DNA of 64,000 nt from Embleya scabrispora (GTDB taxonomy: Bacteria > Actinomycetota > Actinomycetes > Streptomycetales > Streptomycetaceae), in assembly GCF_002024165.1 (NCBI RefSeq), contig NZ_MWQN01000002.1:62001-126000 (forward strand), given 5' to 3'. The notes below the pieces were generated by a model, which saw only the letters and a list, made by a program, of their open reading frames with translations, had not been told where the DNA came from and made no database searches. This document shows positions 35,908 through 44,530 of this stretch, in pieces (position 1 is the first letter of the stretch; each line of letters begins with the position of its first letter). Made by a program: the position numbers and the translations under genes.

Positions 35908-37029
35908 TCAGGGCCCCACCGCGGCCAATCCGGCGGCGTCGCGGCGAGGGGGCCGCGGGTCGCCGCCCGTTCCGGTCGGGGTCGCCCGGCGGTGCAGGGT
36001 CGCGGCCTCGCGGGCGTAGCGGTGTACCGGGAACTCGTCGGCCGCCGCGCCCAGGATCCGTACCGCCGCCGTGCTCGTCTCCATCGCGGCCTCCACGGCG
36101 ACCAGTTCGGCCACCGACGCCTGGCGGGTGTACGACAGGCCGGCGTCGCGGCGGCGGGCGGCGTCGAGGTACATCGCGCGGGCCGAGTCGATCGCGCCCG
36201 CGCATTCGGCCACGACCCCGCGGTCGGGTCGGGCGGCGAAGTCGGTCGCGATCTCCAGCGCCGCCTGGGCCAGTCCGGTCGCACACGCCGCCGCGCCGAG
36301 CCGGCCGGCGTCCAGGATCTCGAACGCGATCCGCAGGCCCCGGTCCCGGACGCCGATCAGCCGTTCGGGTTCCAGGTACACGCCGTCCCAGTAGGCGGTG
36401 GTGGTCGGGAAGGCGCGCAGCCCGAGCGACTGCTCGGGCGGGCCGAAGTAGAGGTATTCGTCGGCACCGGGCGCCAGGAAGCACGAGACGTCGGGCCGCG
36501 CCGGGCCGGTGCGGGCGAACACGGTGTGGAAGTGCGCACGCCCGCCGTGCGCCAGCTCGACCTGGGTGCCGACCAGCAGGTGACCGCCCCTGGTCCGCTC
36601 GGCCCGGCAGGCCACCGCCGACGGGTCGGCGCCCACATGCGGCTCGGCGCGGCCGTGGCCGCCGATCAGCACGCCGTCGAACATCCCCGGCAACCACTGC
36701 TCGCGCTGCGCGTCGGTACCGTGCCCGGCCGCCGGCAGGCACGCCAGCGTGTGCACGTGCAGCGCGTCGGCGAGCCCCACCCAGCGCACGGCCAACTCCT
36801 CCAGGACCTGGAGGTATACCTCGTACGGCTGGCCGCCGCCCCCGTAGCGCACCGGGTAGGGCAGCCCGGAGAGCCCGGCCCGCCCGAGCGCGCGGAACAG
36901 CCCCGTGGGGTAGAGCGCTTCGGCCTCGCAGGCGCCGGCCCGAGGCGTGAGCTCCCGATCCCCGAACGCCCGCGTGCGGGCGATCAGGTCGTGGGCGGCA
37001 TCAGAGGGGAGCAAACGGTCGACAGGCAC
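35908..37029 (-). CDS. acyl-CoA dehydrogenase-family flavoprotein
   Basis: 373 aa from GTG 37029, preceded by a good GGGAGG ribosome binding site. The N-terminal helical domain (FRALGRAGLSGLPYPVRYGGGG), the beta middle domain (FLAPGADEYLYFG, LGLRAFPTT) and the C-terminal helical bundle (GRLGAAACATGLAQAALEIA) are recognisable. The usual catalytic Glu position in the C-terminal part is not clear by eye. It may oxidise an acyl-CoA from branched-chain or dipeptide-derived acids, but nothing nearby proves this. Confidence 0.8.
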   Translation of the reverse strand: MPVDRLLPSDAAHDLIARTRAFGDRELTPRAGACEAEALYPTGLFRALGRAGLSGLPYPVRYGGGGQPYEVYLQVLEELAVRWVGLADALHVHTLACLPAAGHGTDAQREQWLPGMFDGVLIGGHGRAEPHVGADPSAVACRAERTRGGHLLVGTQVELAHGGRAHFHTVFARTGPARPDVSCFLAPGADEYLYFGPPEQSLGLRAFPTTTAYWDGVYLEPERLIGVRDRGLRIAFEILDAGRLGAAACATGLAQAALEIATDFAARPDRGVVAECAGAIDSARAMYLDAARRRDAGLSYTRQASVAELVAVEAAMETSTAAVRILGAAADEFPVHRYAREAATLHRRATPTGTGGDPRPPRRDAAGLAAVGP

Positions 37030-37514
37030 GGGCGCCTCCCAGGGCCGACGAACGGCCCGGCCAGAAATCCGGGTCGGACGCCGAACCCGCACGACACCCC
37101 CCGCACCGGAGCCGCCCGAACCAACCCCGGGAAGCCCGGGACACCTGCGCACGGTAGAGCGCCGGCCCCCACCCACGGATCGTCCACCACGACAAACCCG
37201 ACCCCCCTCCTTCGTCGCCGCCACCCACCCCCGGCCCCCACCATGCCCCAGCGCTCCCCGCCGGCCCCGCCCGGCTCGGGCCGGCCACCCGCCCGCGGGC
37301 TGCCGTCGTCCTCCCCCGCGCCTTCGCAGGTTCTTGCCGCCGTTCCCGTGGGCTCTTGTCGGTCCCCGTCGGGTGCGCGAGCGTTCGGACGGGCTGTGTC
37401 GTCGTGGCTTTGTGCCCGGTTACGGAAACCATCGACAGCATTGGTCATTCGGACGAAGCACTCGGTGCGCGCCGCCGCCTAGCGTCGCTGACACACCGAC
37501 CGGAAGGATTCGAC
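37030..37514. other. 485-base region upstream of the dipeptidase operon
   Basis: No credible gene; the plus strand here is C-rich and low in complexity. It should contain the promoter of the dipeptidase-M20-GNAT-racemase operon and that of the acyl-CoA dehydrogenase. No clear operator was found. Confidence 0.4.
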
Positions 37515-38552
37515 ATGGGTTCCGACCTGCACACCCGCGCCGTCGTCGCGGATACGCACAACGACCTGTTGATGGCGGTGGTCGAGCGACCACCCGGACG
37601 ATGGGCGAGCTTCTTCCGTGAGCAGTGGTTGCCGCAACTGCGCGAGGGCGGCGTGGACGTACAGGTGCTGCCGGTCTTCGTGGACGACCAGTTCCGGCCC
37701 GAGGGCGCGTTGCGCCGCACGCTGCGCATGGTGGAGTGCGCGCACGCCATCGCCGAGGGCAATCCGGACGACGTGCGCCTGTGCCTGAACGGGGACGACA
37801 TCGACGCGGCGCTGACCGAGGGCCGGATCGCCCTCGTCCTGGCCCTGGAGAGCGCCCCCGGTGTGGACGCCGACCTGGAGCTGTTCCGCACCCTGTACCG
37901 CCTGGGCGTCCGGGTCGCCTCGATCGCGCACTGGGGCCGCTCCCCGCTCGGCGACGGCAGCGGCGAGGACGCCACCGGCAGCCGGCTCACCCACGCCGGC
38001 GTCGAGGCGCTGCGCGAGATGGAACGCCTCGGCATCGTCTTCGACATCTCCCACCTGGGCGCCTCCGGCGTCGCACACGTGTTGCAGGAAGCCACCCGCC
38101 CGCTGCTCGCCAGCCACTCGGCGGCCCGGGCGCTGTGCGACCACCACCGGAACCTGACCGACGAGCAGATCCGGGGTGTGGCCGCCACGGGCGGTGTCGT
38201 CTGCGTCAACTTCGTGCCGGACTTCCTGAGCACCGAGCGCGCCGAGCAGACCATCGACCGCGTCGTCGACCACATCGAGCACGTGATCGGCGTGGCCGGC
38301 ATCGACCACGTCGGGATCGGCCCCGATTTCCTGCGCGAGGTGCTGGCCGACATCACCCCGCCGTGCTGCGAGGGCGTCGACTACACCGGCGTGGATACCT
38401 CAACCACCCTGCCGGGCCTGGACGGTCCGGCCGAACTCCCCGCGCTGACCGAGGCGTTGGTCCGGCGCGGCTACGGCGAGAAGGAGATCATGGCGATTTT
38501 GGGCGGCAACGTACAGCGGCTGTTCCGCGCCGAGCTGGGGCGGGCCCGATGA
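37515..38552 (+). CDS. M19 membrane-dipeptidase-family enzyme
   Basis: 345 aa. Zinc ligands H15-N-D17 (VADTHNDLL) and E111 (LALESAPG), then VFDISHLG, LASHSAAR and the DHVGIGPDF segment define the M19 family (renal dipeptidase). Bacterial members hydrolyse L-D or L-L dipeptides and some N-acyl-D-amino acids. No signal peptide, so cytoplasmic. ATG 37515 follows GGAAGG. It overlaps the M20 gene by ATGA and probably frees D-amino acids for the next three enzymes (inference). Confidence 0.88.
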   Translation: MGSDLHTRAVVADTHNDLLMAVVERPPGRWASFFREQWLPQLREGGVDVQVLPVFVDDQFRPEGALRRTLRMVECAHAIAEGNPDDVRLCLNGDDIDAALTEGRIALVLALESAPGVDADLELFRTLYRLGVRVASIAHWGRSPLGDGSGEDATGSRLTHAGVEALREMERLGIVFDISHLGASGVAHVLQEATRPLLASHSAARALCDHHRNLTDEQIRGVAATGGVVCVNFVPDFLSTERAEQTIDRVVDHIEHVIGVAGIDHVGIGPDFLREVLADITPPCCEGVDYTGVDTSTTLPGLDGPAELPALTEALVRRGYGEKEIMAILGGNVQRLFRAELGRAR

Positions 38553-39697
38553 CCGGCCCCACGCCCGGCCCCGCGAGCGCCGTCTCCGCCTTCGACACCG
38601 ACGCCATGCTGGCCGATCTGGCCGAGTTGGTGACGTGCGAGTCCTTCTCCGCCGACCTGGCCGCGGTCGCCCGCAGCGCCGAGGTGGTCGCCGCGCAGGG
38701 GGCGCGCCTGCTCGGTGCCCAACCGCGTCGGATCGTGCTCGACGGCGTGACCCATCTCCAGTGGACCTTCGGCACCCCGCGCGTACTGCTGGTCGGCCAC
38801 CACGACACGGTGTGGCCGATGGGCTCGCTGACCACGCATCCCTGGTCGGTGCGCGACGGGATCGCCCGGGGGCCGGGGTGCTTCGACATGAAGGCCGGCC
38901 TGGTCCAGATCTTCCACGCGCTCGCCTCGCTGGACTCGCTCGACGGGATCGGCGTGCTGATCACCGGCGACGAGGAGGTCGGCTCGACCAGCTCGCGGGG
39001 GCTGATCGAGGACGCCGCACGCGGCTGCGCGGCGGCGTTCGTCCTGGAGGCGTCCGCCGACGGCGGCGCGCTCAAGACCGCGCGCAAGGGCGGCTCGCAG
39101 TACGAACTGGTCGTGCACGGCAAGGCCGCGCACGCCGGTCTCGAGCCGGAGAAGGGGATCAACGCCGCGATCGAGGCCGCGCACCTGGTGCTCGCCCTCG
39201 GCGGCCTGGCCGACGTGGTCGACGACGGGGCGGCGGGTGACTGGCGCACCACGGTGACCCCCACCGTGGTCCGGGCGGGCGCGGTGTCCAACACGGTGCC
39301 GCCGCACGCGGCGGTGACGGTCGATGTACGGGTGCCCACGCGCAAGGCGCAGGACCGGGTCGACGAGCTGATCCGCGCGCTGCCCACGACCGTGCCGGGC
39401 GCCCGGGTCGAGGTGTTGGGCGGCCCCAACCGCCCGCCGCTGGAGGACGCTTCCTCCCGCGCGTTGTTCGAGCTGGCCGGCCTGACCGCGGCCTCCCTGG
39501 GCCTGCCGCCGCTGCGCTCCGCGGCGGTCGGCGGTGCCTCCGACGGCAACTTCACCGCCGGCATCGGCTGCCCCACCCTCGACGGCCTCGGCGCCGTCGG
39601 CGGCGGCGCGCACGCCGACCACGAGCACGTGATCGTGGCCGAACTGGCCCCGCGGGCCGCGCTGCTGGCGGGCCTGATCGACGCGGTGCGGCGATGA
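38549..39697 (+). CDS. M20-family hydrolase, probable N-acyl-L-amino-acid (succinyl) hydrolase
   Basis: 382 aa. Metal ligands and catalytic residues: H84 and D86 (GHHDTVWP), D113 (GCFDMKAG), E142-E143 (GDEEVGS). The bacterial exopeptidase dimerisation domain spans about 180-290 (GKAAHAGLEP). In the N-succinylamino-acid racemase pathway the M20 member removes the acyl group from the L-isomer and makes the conversion irreversible. It overlaps the genes on both sides (ATGA), which supports that role. Carboxypeptidase G2-like activity is an alternative. Confidence 0.85.
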   Translation: MTGPTPGPASAVSAFDTDAMLADLAELVTCESFSADLAAVARSAEVVAAQGARLLGAQPRRIVLDGVTHLQWTFGTPRVLLVGHHDTVWPMGSLTTHPWSVRDGIARGPGCFDMKAGLVQIFHALASLDSLDGIGVLITGDEEVGSTSSRGLIEDAARGCAAAFVLEASADGGALKTARKGGSQYELVVHGKAAHAGLEPEKGINAAIEAAHLVLALGGLADVVDDGAAGDWRTTVTPTVVRAGAVSNTVPPHAAVTVDVRVPTRKAQDRVDELIRALPTTVPGARVEVLGGPNRPPLEDASSRALFELAGLTAASLGLPPLRSAAVGGASDGNFTAGIGCPTLDGLGAVGGGAHADHEHVIVAELAPRAALLAGLIDAVRR

Positions 39698-40494
39698 GCG
39701 CCCCCGTGCTCAGCGCCCCGGCCATCCGGGAGCTGCACGAGCTGGACGAACTCGAGGCCGTCTGCGCGCTTTTCTGCGAGATCTGGGGCACGCCGGCGAA
39801 CAACCCCCCGATCAACGTGGAGCAGATGCGCGCGTTGTCGCACGCGGGCAACTACGTCGCCGGCGCCTACGCGGACGGCCGGCTCGTCGGCGCGACGGTC
39901 GCCTTCTTCGGCGCGCCGGTCGCCCGCACCATGCACTCGCACATCACCGGCGCGCTTCCCGGCCACGCGGCGGGCCTGGCGCTGAAGCTGCACCAGCGCG
40001 ACTGGGCGCTCGATCACGGCCTGCACCGGATCACCTGGACGTACGACCCGCTGATCGCCCGCAACGCGCACTTCAACCTGGCCAAGCTCGGCGGTGTGAT
40101 CGACGCCTACCTGCCCAACTTCTACGGCGCCGTGGACGACGCGATCAACGCCGGCACCGACACCGACCGTGCCATGGTCGGCTGGGACCTGGCCGAACCG
40201 CGCGTGGTCGCCGCGGCCCGCCACGTGTTGATCCCGGTGGTCGTACCGCCCGGCGCGGTGGCCGCGCTGACCGATCACGACGGCCGGCCCGTGCTCGGCC
40301 GCACCGACGCCGAGGACCTGCTCGTCGGCGTCCCGGCGGACATCGAGAAGCTGCGGCACACCGACCCGGCCACGGCCCGGGACTGGCGACTCGCGCTGCG
40401 CGAGGTGCTGGCCGGGCTGCTCGCCGACGGCGCCCGGGTGACCGGCTTCCACGGCCGATCCCGATACGTCCTCACCCGCAGGCCGGCCGCATGA
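39694..40494 (+). CDS. COG3375-type GNAT acyltransferase, probable D-amino-acid N-succinyltransferase (copy 2)
   Basis: 266 aa. It is a shorter paralogue of the protein at 19805: shared are HSHITG, LALKLHQRDWALDHG, ITWTYDPLIARNAHFNLAKLGG and NFYGAVDDAINAGTDTDR. Each copy also shares a C-terminal GFxGR.RYVxxRR-like ending. It sits between the M20 hydrolase and the racemase, the arrangement of the known D-to-L conversion pathway in which this enzyme acylates D-amino acids with succinyl-CoA. The donor here is inferred from family context. Confidence 0.82.
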   Translation: MSAPVLSAPAIRELHELDELEAVCALFCEIWGTPANNPPINVEQMRALSHAGNYVAGAYADGRLVGATVAFFGAPVARTMHSHITGALPGHAAGLALKLHQRDWALDHGLHRITWTYDPLIARNAHFNLAKLGGVIDAYLPNFYGAVDDAINAGTDTDRAMVGWDLAEPRVVAAARHVLIPVVVPPGAVAALTDHDGRPVLGRTDAEDLLVGVPADIEKLRHTDPATARDWRLALREVLAGLLADGARVTGFHGRSRYVLTRRPAA

Positions 40495-40537
40495 CCGGCC
40501 ACCGAACCACCTCGAACCGATCAGGAGTCCAGGCACC

Positions 40538-41638
40538 ATGAAGATCAACGCAATCGAACTGCGCCGGATCGCGATGCCGCTGCGCGCGCCGTTCCGCACC
40601 TCGTTCGGCGTCGAGACCGCCCGAGACATCGTGCTGGTGCGTGTGGTCACCCCCGAGGGGGAGGGCTGGGGCGAGTGCGTGGCGATGTCCGAGCCGCTGT
40701 ACAGCTCGGAGTACGTGGACGCCGCGCTCGACGTGCTCAAGCGTTTCCTGATCCCCGCGCTGCCGGAAAAGGTGGACGCGCGGGCGGCGAAGCGGGCGAT
40801 GAAGCCGTTCAAGGGCCACCGGATGGCGAAGGCGGCGCTGGAGACGGCCGTGCTGGACGCGCAACTGCGGGTCTCCGGCGAGTCGTTCGGCTCCTTCCTC
40901 GGCGCGTCGCGCGAGCGGGTGCCCTGCGGGGTGTCCGTGGGCATCATGGACTCGATCCCCGAACTCCTGGAGGCGGTGGACGGGTTCGTCGAGGAGGGCT
41001 ATGTCCGGATCAAGCTGAAGATCGAGCCGGGCTGGGACCTGGCGCCGGTGCGCGCGGTGCGCGAGCGGTTCGGCGACGACCTGCTGCTCCAGGTGGACGC
41101 GAACGCCGCGTACACCCTGGCCGACGCCCGGCAACTGGCCAAGCTGGACGACTTCGACCTGCTTTTGATCGAACAGCCGCTGGCCGACGACGACCTGGTG
41201 CAACACGCCGCGCTGGCCAAGCAGTTGAAGACCCCGGTGTGCCTGGACGAGTCGATCGAGTCGGTCGAGCACGCCGCCGCCGCGATCACCCTGGGCGCGG
41301 CCTCGATCATCAACATCAAGCCGGGCCGGGTCGGCGGCTACCTGGAGGCCAAGGCCATCCACGACCTGTGCGTGGCGCACGGCGTGCCGGTCTGGTGCGG
41401 CGGCATGTTGGAAACGGGCCTGGGCCGCGCCGCCAACGTCGCCCTCGCCGCGCTCCCCGGCTTCGTGCTCCCCGGCGACACCTCGGCCTCGCGCCGCTAC
41501 TTCGCCACCGACATCACCACGCCGTTCGAACTCGCCGACGGGCACCTCGACGTGCCCACCGGCCCGGGGCTGGGCATCGACCCGATCCAGGACATCCTGG
41601 ATTCGGTGACCACGTCCAGCGAGTGGATCAAGTTCTGA
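40538..41638 (+). CDS. enolase-superfamily N-succinylamino-acid racemase / o-succinylbenzoate synthase-like enzyme
   Basis: 366 aa, normal length. All catalytic residues of the MLE subgroup are visible: K159 and K161 (IKLKIE), metal ligands D187 (VDANA), E212 (IEQPL), D237 (LDESI), and the second base K261 (NIKPGRVGG). Enzymes of this group racemise N-acylamino acids or make o-succinylbenzoate for menaquinone. Here no men genes are nearby. The adjacent GNAT and M20 genes match the irreversible D-to-L amino-acid pathway known from Geobacillus kaustophilus. An AGGAG site precedes ATG 40538. Confidence 0.85.
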   Translation: MKINAIELRRIAMPLRAPFRTSFGVETARDIVLVRVVTPEGEGWGECVAMSEPLYSSEYVDAALDVLKRFLIPALPEKVDARAAKRAMKPFKGHRMAKAALETAVLDAQLRVSGESFGSFLGASRERVPCGVSVGIMDSIPELLEAVDGFVEEGYVRIKLKIEPGWDLAPVRAVRERFGDDLLLQVDANAAYTLADARQLAKLDDFDLLLIEQPLADDDLVQHAALAKQLKTPVCLDESIESVEHAAAAITLGAASIINIKPGRVGGYLEAKAIHDLCVAHGVPVWCGGMLETGLGRAANVALAALPGFVLPGDTSASRRYFATDITTPFELADGHLDVPTGPGLGIDPIQDILDSVTTSSEWIKF

Positions 41639-41707
41639 GACACCGGGTGCTCGGGGCGACGTCCCCCGGCGCTCGCTGAAGAACCCGCGGCGCCCGGGCG
41701 ATCGACC

Positions 41708-41738
41708 GGTCGTCGGATCACCACCCGATCCGACGACC
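41708..41738 (+). terminator. hairpin terminator after the racemase operon
   Basis: Perfect 12-bp inverted repeat GGTCGTCGGATC (41708-41719) and its complement (41727-41738), seven-base loop, 70 bases after the racemase stop. No T-tract. Confidence 0.65.
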
Positions 41739-41896
41739 CGATCGTCCGGGTGCCTTCGGCATGCGCATCGGGCGCCGGGCGCGCCCATCGGCCCCGGCAC
41801 GGGCGTGCGCATGTGGACGCCGTGCGCGTCGACCGGCTCCATCCGCATCATGAGACGCGTTGGACGAGGCGTGGCGGGTGTGCGAACTTCGATGTC

Positions 41897-41944
41897 ATGC
41901 GGCGTCGGGCGATTATTACCGACGGCGTGCCGACACCGGGCTGA
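41897..41944 (+). CDS. possible attenuator leader peptide
   Basis: A 15-residue frame, MRRRAIITDGVPTPG, ends 40 bases before a strong terminator hairpin that precedes the ACT-like gene. A short peptide with adjacent Ile-Ile-Thr codons before a terminator is the layout of branched-chain amino-acid attenuators. No good ribosome binding site is visible, so this is tentative. Confidence 0.3.
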   Translation: MRRRAIITDGVPTPG

Positions 41945-41983
41945 CCAGGACGACCAATTCCCTGCGGCCCACCGTCCGCACGC

Positions 41984-42019
41984 AGACCTCTCGCGCTTCG
42001 CGAGGGGTCTTTCTGTTTT
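41984..42019 (+). terminator. terminator/attenuator hairpin ahead of the ACT-like gene
   Basis: Arms 41984-41995 (AGACCTCTCGCG) and 41999-42010 pair over 12 bases with one G-T, loop CTT, followed by the T-rich tail TTCTGTTTT. It is the only hairpin in the window with a convincing T-tract. It lies 63 bases before the ACT-like start, with no gene end close by, so it probably works as an attenuator rather than a simple terminator. Confidence 0.7.
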
Positions 42020-42081
42020 CTCCGACGGTTCGCATCGAAACCGCGCACTCACCCCCACCCACGACAGGAGCACAGCGACCC

Positions 42082-42402
42082 ATGGTTGACGACGGCGCCC
42101 AGGTCCTCGATGTCGCTCGGTACGCACCACCCGCCCAACCACTCGGCCCACCGCCGCAGTCCCGAACCGCCGAGCCCGGGATCGCCCGCCTGGTGGCCCG
42201 CATGCGCCATCACCATGGCTCGCTGGCCCGGGTCGCCACCGTCCTGAACAACCACGGCGTGCACCGACTGACCTACACCTCGACCGACCTCGGCGCCGCC
42301 ACGGTGGAGGTGAGCGTGCATCCGCGCGATGCCGCTCGGGTCGAGGCCAGGCTGCGCCGACTGGTGGAGGTCACCGAGGTGACCCGCCTGTCGGCCGACT
42401 GA
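42082..42402 (+). CDS. small ACT-like-domain protein
   Basis: 106 aa. ACAGGAG sits nine bases before ATG 42082. After a Pro-rich start, residues 40-103 have the beta-alpha-beta-beta-alpha pattern of ACT domains (HHGSLARVATVLNNHGVHRL, then a VEVSV strand and the VEARLRRLVEV helix). The opening of the domain resembles that of the acetolactate synthase small subunit. ACT domains bind amino acids. An attenuator-like leader upstream suggests control by amino-acid supply. Function unknown. Confidence 0.6.
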   Translation: MVDDGAQVLDVARYAPPAQPLGPPPQSRTAEPGIARLVARMRHHHGSLARVATVLNNHGVHRLTYTSTDLGAATVEVSVHPRDAARVEARLRRLVEVTEVTRLSAD

Positions 42403-42414
42403 CGCGCGCCGCCG

Positions 42415-42458
42415 CCGGGATCGCCGCGCCCCGCCCGGGCGGGGCGCGGCGATCCCGG
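42415..42458 (+). terminator. long perfect hairpin terminator
   Basis: Two perfectly complementary 21-base arms (42415-42435 and 42438-42458) with only two bases between, starting 12 bases after the ACT-like stop. The stem is rich in GC and has no T-tract. Confidence 0.7.
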
Positions 42459-42553
42459 GAGTGTCACCCGAGTGGGCCTTGCGCCGGGTACGCGCGGTTG
42501 ACGAGCGTGTAGGGGCGCGCGCGACTGGGACGCACGACGGCGACGGGAGTGTT

Positions 42554-44530
42554 GTGAGCGACCGCAACGGCAGCGGCAGGACGGGCGATGCGATCGTCCG
42601 ACTACGGATCCACCCGGCCATCGGCATCGCGCGTGTGGGCAACAGCACGCGCCCCGACGGCTGGTTCCTCGGTCCCGAGACCCCGAACCCGCCGGTTTCC
42701 CCGACGGGTTCGTTCAAGGACCCCGACGGCGCGATCAAGCGGCAGGCGGCCCGGTTCCGGCTGTACGGCTACACCGCCGACGGCCGGGTGGTGCGCGAGG
42801 TGACCACCTCCGACCCGGGCACCAGGATCACCTGGGGCGTGCACGTGGCCAACCGCAAGGCGGGCTGGTACGAGTTCCATCTGCCGCTGGACATCCCCGA
42901 CTCGCGCGACCCGGCGGCCAAGCCCTCGGTGCGGCGCAACCCCCGGGTCGGCGACCGGGGTTCGCTGGTGATCGACCCCGGCCGCAAGACCCTGGACGCG
43001 GCGAGCGGCGCGGTCGTGCCGTTCACCGGCGGCCGCTTCCTCGGCCGGGTCGACGTGCCGCTGGGCGAGATGCACGCCGACGAGGCGGGCCGGTTGGTGG
43101 TGCTCGGCGGACACGGCACGTCCGGCTCCCCCGACCACACGCCCCTGGCCTCGGTCACCAACAACGACGGTTGGTACGACGACATCTCCGACGGGCCGGT
43201 CACCGCGACGGTCACCGTCGACGGCATGCCGATCCCGGTGGATCCGGCGTGGGTGGTGGTCGCGCCGCCGAACTTCGCGCCCGAGGTGCGCACCCTGCGG
43301 ACCCTGTACGACCTGCTCTTCGACGTGTTCGTCTCGACGGGGCAACTGCCGTTCCCGGCCACGGTGTCCTTCGGCGAGCACATCGAGCCGATCCTGCGCC
43401 GGTTCTGCGAACTCCAGTGGGTCAACGCGGGGTTCGCCGCGCAGTTCGGCTGGGCCGGTCCGCGGCACTTCCTCGACCCGGACAACCTGGCCCGGCTCGG
43501 GAGTCCGGCGGCCGAGTATCGCGAGGTGCGCCGGCAGGTGTACACGGCGCTGCGCGACTACGGCCGCGACGACAAGTCGCCGATGCCGTGGCCGTGGATG
43601 TACGGGGACGGCATGGCGAGCGTGCCGCGCACGGTGCGGCAGTACATGACGTTGTCCCCGACCCAGGACCGGATGTTGCTCGCGTGGTCGCGGGGCGAGT
43701 TCGATCCGGCGCCGTTCCCGGGCCACCCCTCGAGGGTGGAGGACGCGCCGCCGGCGGCGCGGCCAGGGTTGTTGGATCGGGCCGCGTTGGACTTCTGTGT
43801 GGCCGACGCGTTCCATCCGGGGATCGAGGTGACCTGGCCGATCCGGCACGCGTCGATGTTCGCCGAGCCGTTCCGGATCCTGCCGCGCGCCGAGGGTGCG
43901 CCCGATCCCGACTACGGCGACACGCTGACCCCGGACGAGGCGCTGGCCGCCGACGGGCCGTTGCACGCGCAAGGCCCGGGAGACCTGAGCCGATGGATGG
44001 CGGTGCCGTGGCAGACGGACACCGCCGGGTGTCGGGCCGGGTACGAGTCGCAGGCCGGGCTCGGGCCGCGCTACGACCCGTACGTGCCCACGTTCTGGCC
44101 GGCGCGCGTGCCGAACCACGTGCTGAAGCAGAGCGACTACGAGACGGTCAACCGCCCGGACGGCGACGGCTCGGCGGACCGCGAGGCCGCCTTCGCGCAC
44201 CGCGCGGTGTGGCTGCGCGGCCTGACCGGGAGCACCCCGCAGGAGCAGCGCCGGCAGATGGTGGACGGCTGGTACAAGCTCGGCATCGTCGAGACCCGCC
44301 CCTACACCGTGGGCGACGGCCGCTTCCCGCAGGTGATGCAGGTCGAATCGACACCCGAGCCGCCGTTCGACCAGGCCGCCGACACCAACAACCTGGTCAA
44401 CGTGCACGTCCCGGCGCGGATGGAGGTGGAGACGGCGACCGCGGCCGTGGTCGAGGCGACCGGGCACGACTCCGCGGAGGTGACGGTGGGCTACGTCGAC
44501 AACATCGACCCCTACCTGGACACCCCGTGA
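42554..44530 (+). CDS. LodA/GoxA-family CTQ-dependent amino-acid oxidase
   Basis: 658 aa from GTG 42554 (CGGGAG upstream). The protein begins with the family block LRIHPAIGIARVGNS and contains EVTTSDPGTRITWGVHVANRKAGWYEF. The pair that forms cysteine tryptophylquinone is C415 (LDFCVADAFHPGIEVTWPIR) and W486 (MAVPWQTDTAGC). LodA oxidises the epsilon-amine of L-lysine and GoxA oxidises glycine; both give an aldehyde or keto acid, ammonia and hydrogen peroxide. The flavoprotein partner needed to build the cofactor overlaps downstream. The substrate of this member is unknown. No signal peptide is visible; LodA is exported by an unclear route. Confidence 0.88.
   Translation: MSDRNGSGRTGDAIVRLRIHPAIGIARVGNSTRPDGWFLGPETPNPPVSPTGSFKDPDGAIKRQAARFRLYGYTADGRVVREVTTSDPGTRITWGVHVANRKAGWYEFHLPLDIPDSRDPAAKPSVRRNPRVGDRGSLVIDPGRKTLDAASGAVVPFTGGRFLGRVDVPLGEMHADEAGRLVVLGGHGTSGSPDHTPLASVTNNDGWYDDISDGPVTATVTVDGMPIPVDPAWVVVAPPNFAPEVRTLRTLYDLLFDVFVSTGQLPFPATVSFGEHIEPILRRFCELQWVNAGFAAQFGWAGPRHFLDPDNLARLGSPAAEYREVRRQVYTALRDYGRDDKSPMPWPWMYGDGMASVPRTVRQYMTLSPTQDRMLLAWSRGEFDPAPFPGHPSRVEDAPPAARPGLLDRAALDFCVADAFHPGIEVTWPIRHASMFAEPFRILPRAEGAPDPDYGDTLTPDEALAADGPLHAQGPGDLSRWMAVPWQTDTAGCRAGYESQAGLGPRYDPYVPTFWPARVPNHVLKQSDYETVNRPDGDGSADREAAFAHRAVWLRGLTGSTPQEQRRQMVDGWYKLGIVETRPYTVGDGRFPQVMQVESTPEPPFDQAADTNNLVNVHVPARMEVETATAAVVEATGHDSAEVTVGYVDNIDPYLDTP

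Noticed and set aside
27623-37458. Shared 9-mer CGGACGAAG upstream of both peptide-use operons, as a PucR operator
   Set aside because: A 9-base match between two regions of this size is expected by chance and there is no symmetry or third copy.
42461-42553. Upstream ATG for the LodA-like oxidase
   Set aside because: It would add 31 residues without family similarity; GTG 42554 has a good ribosome site just before the conserved N-terminal block.
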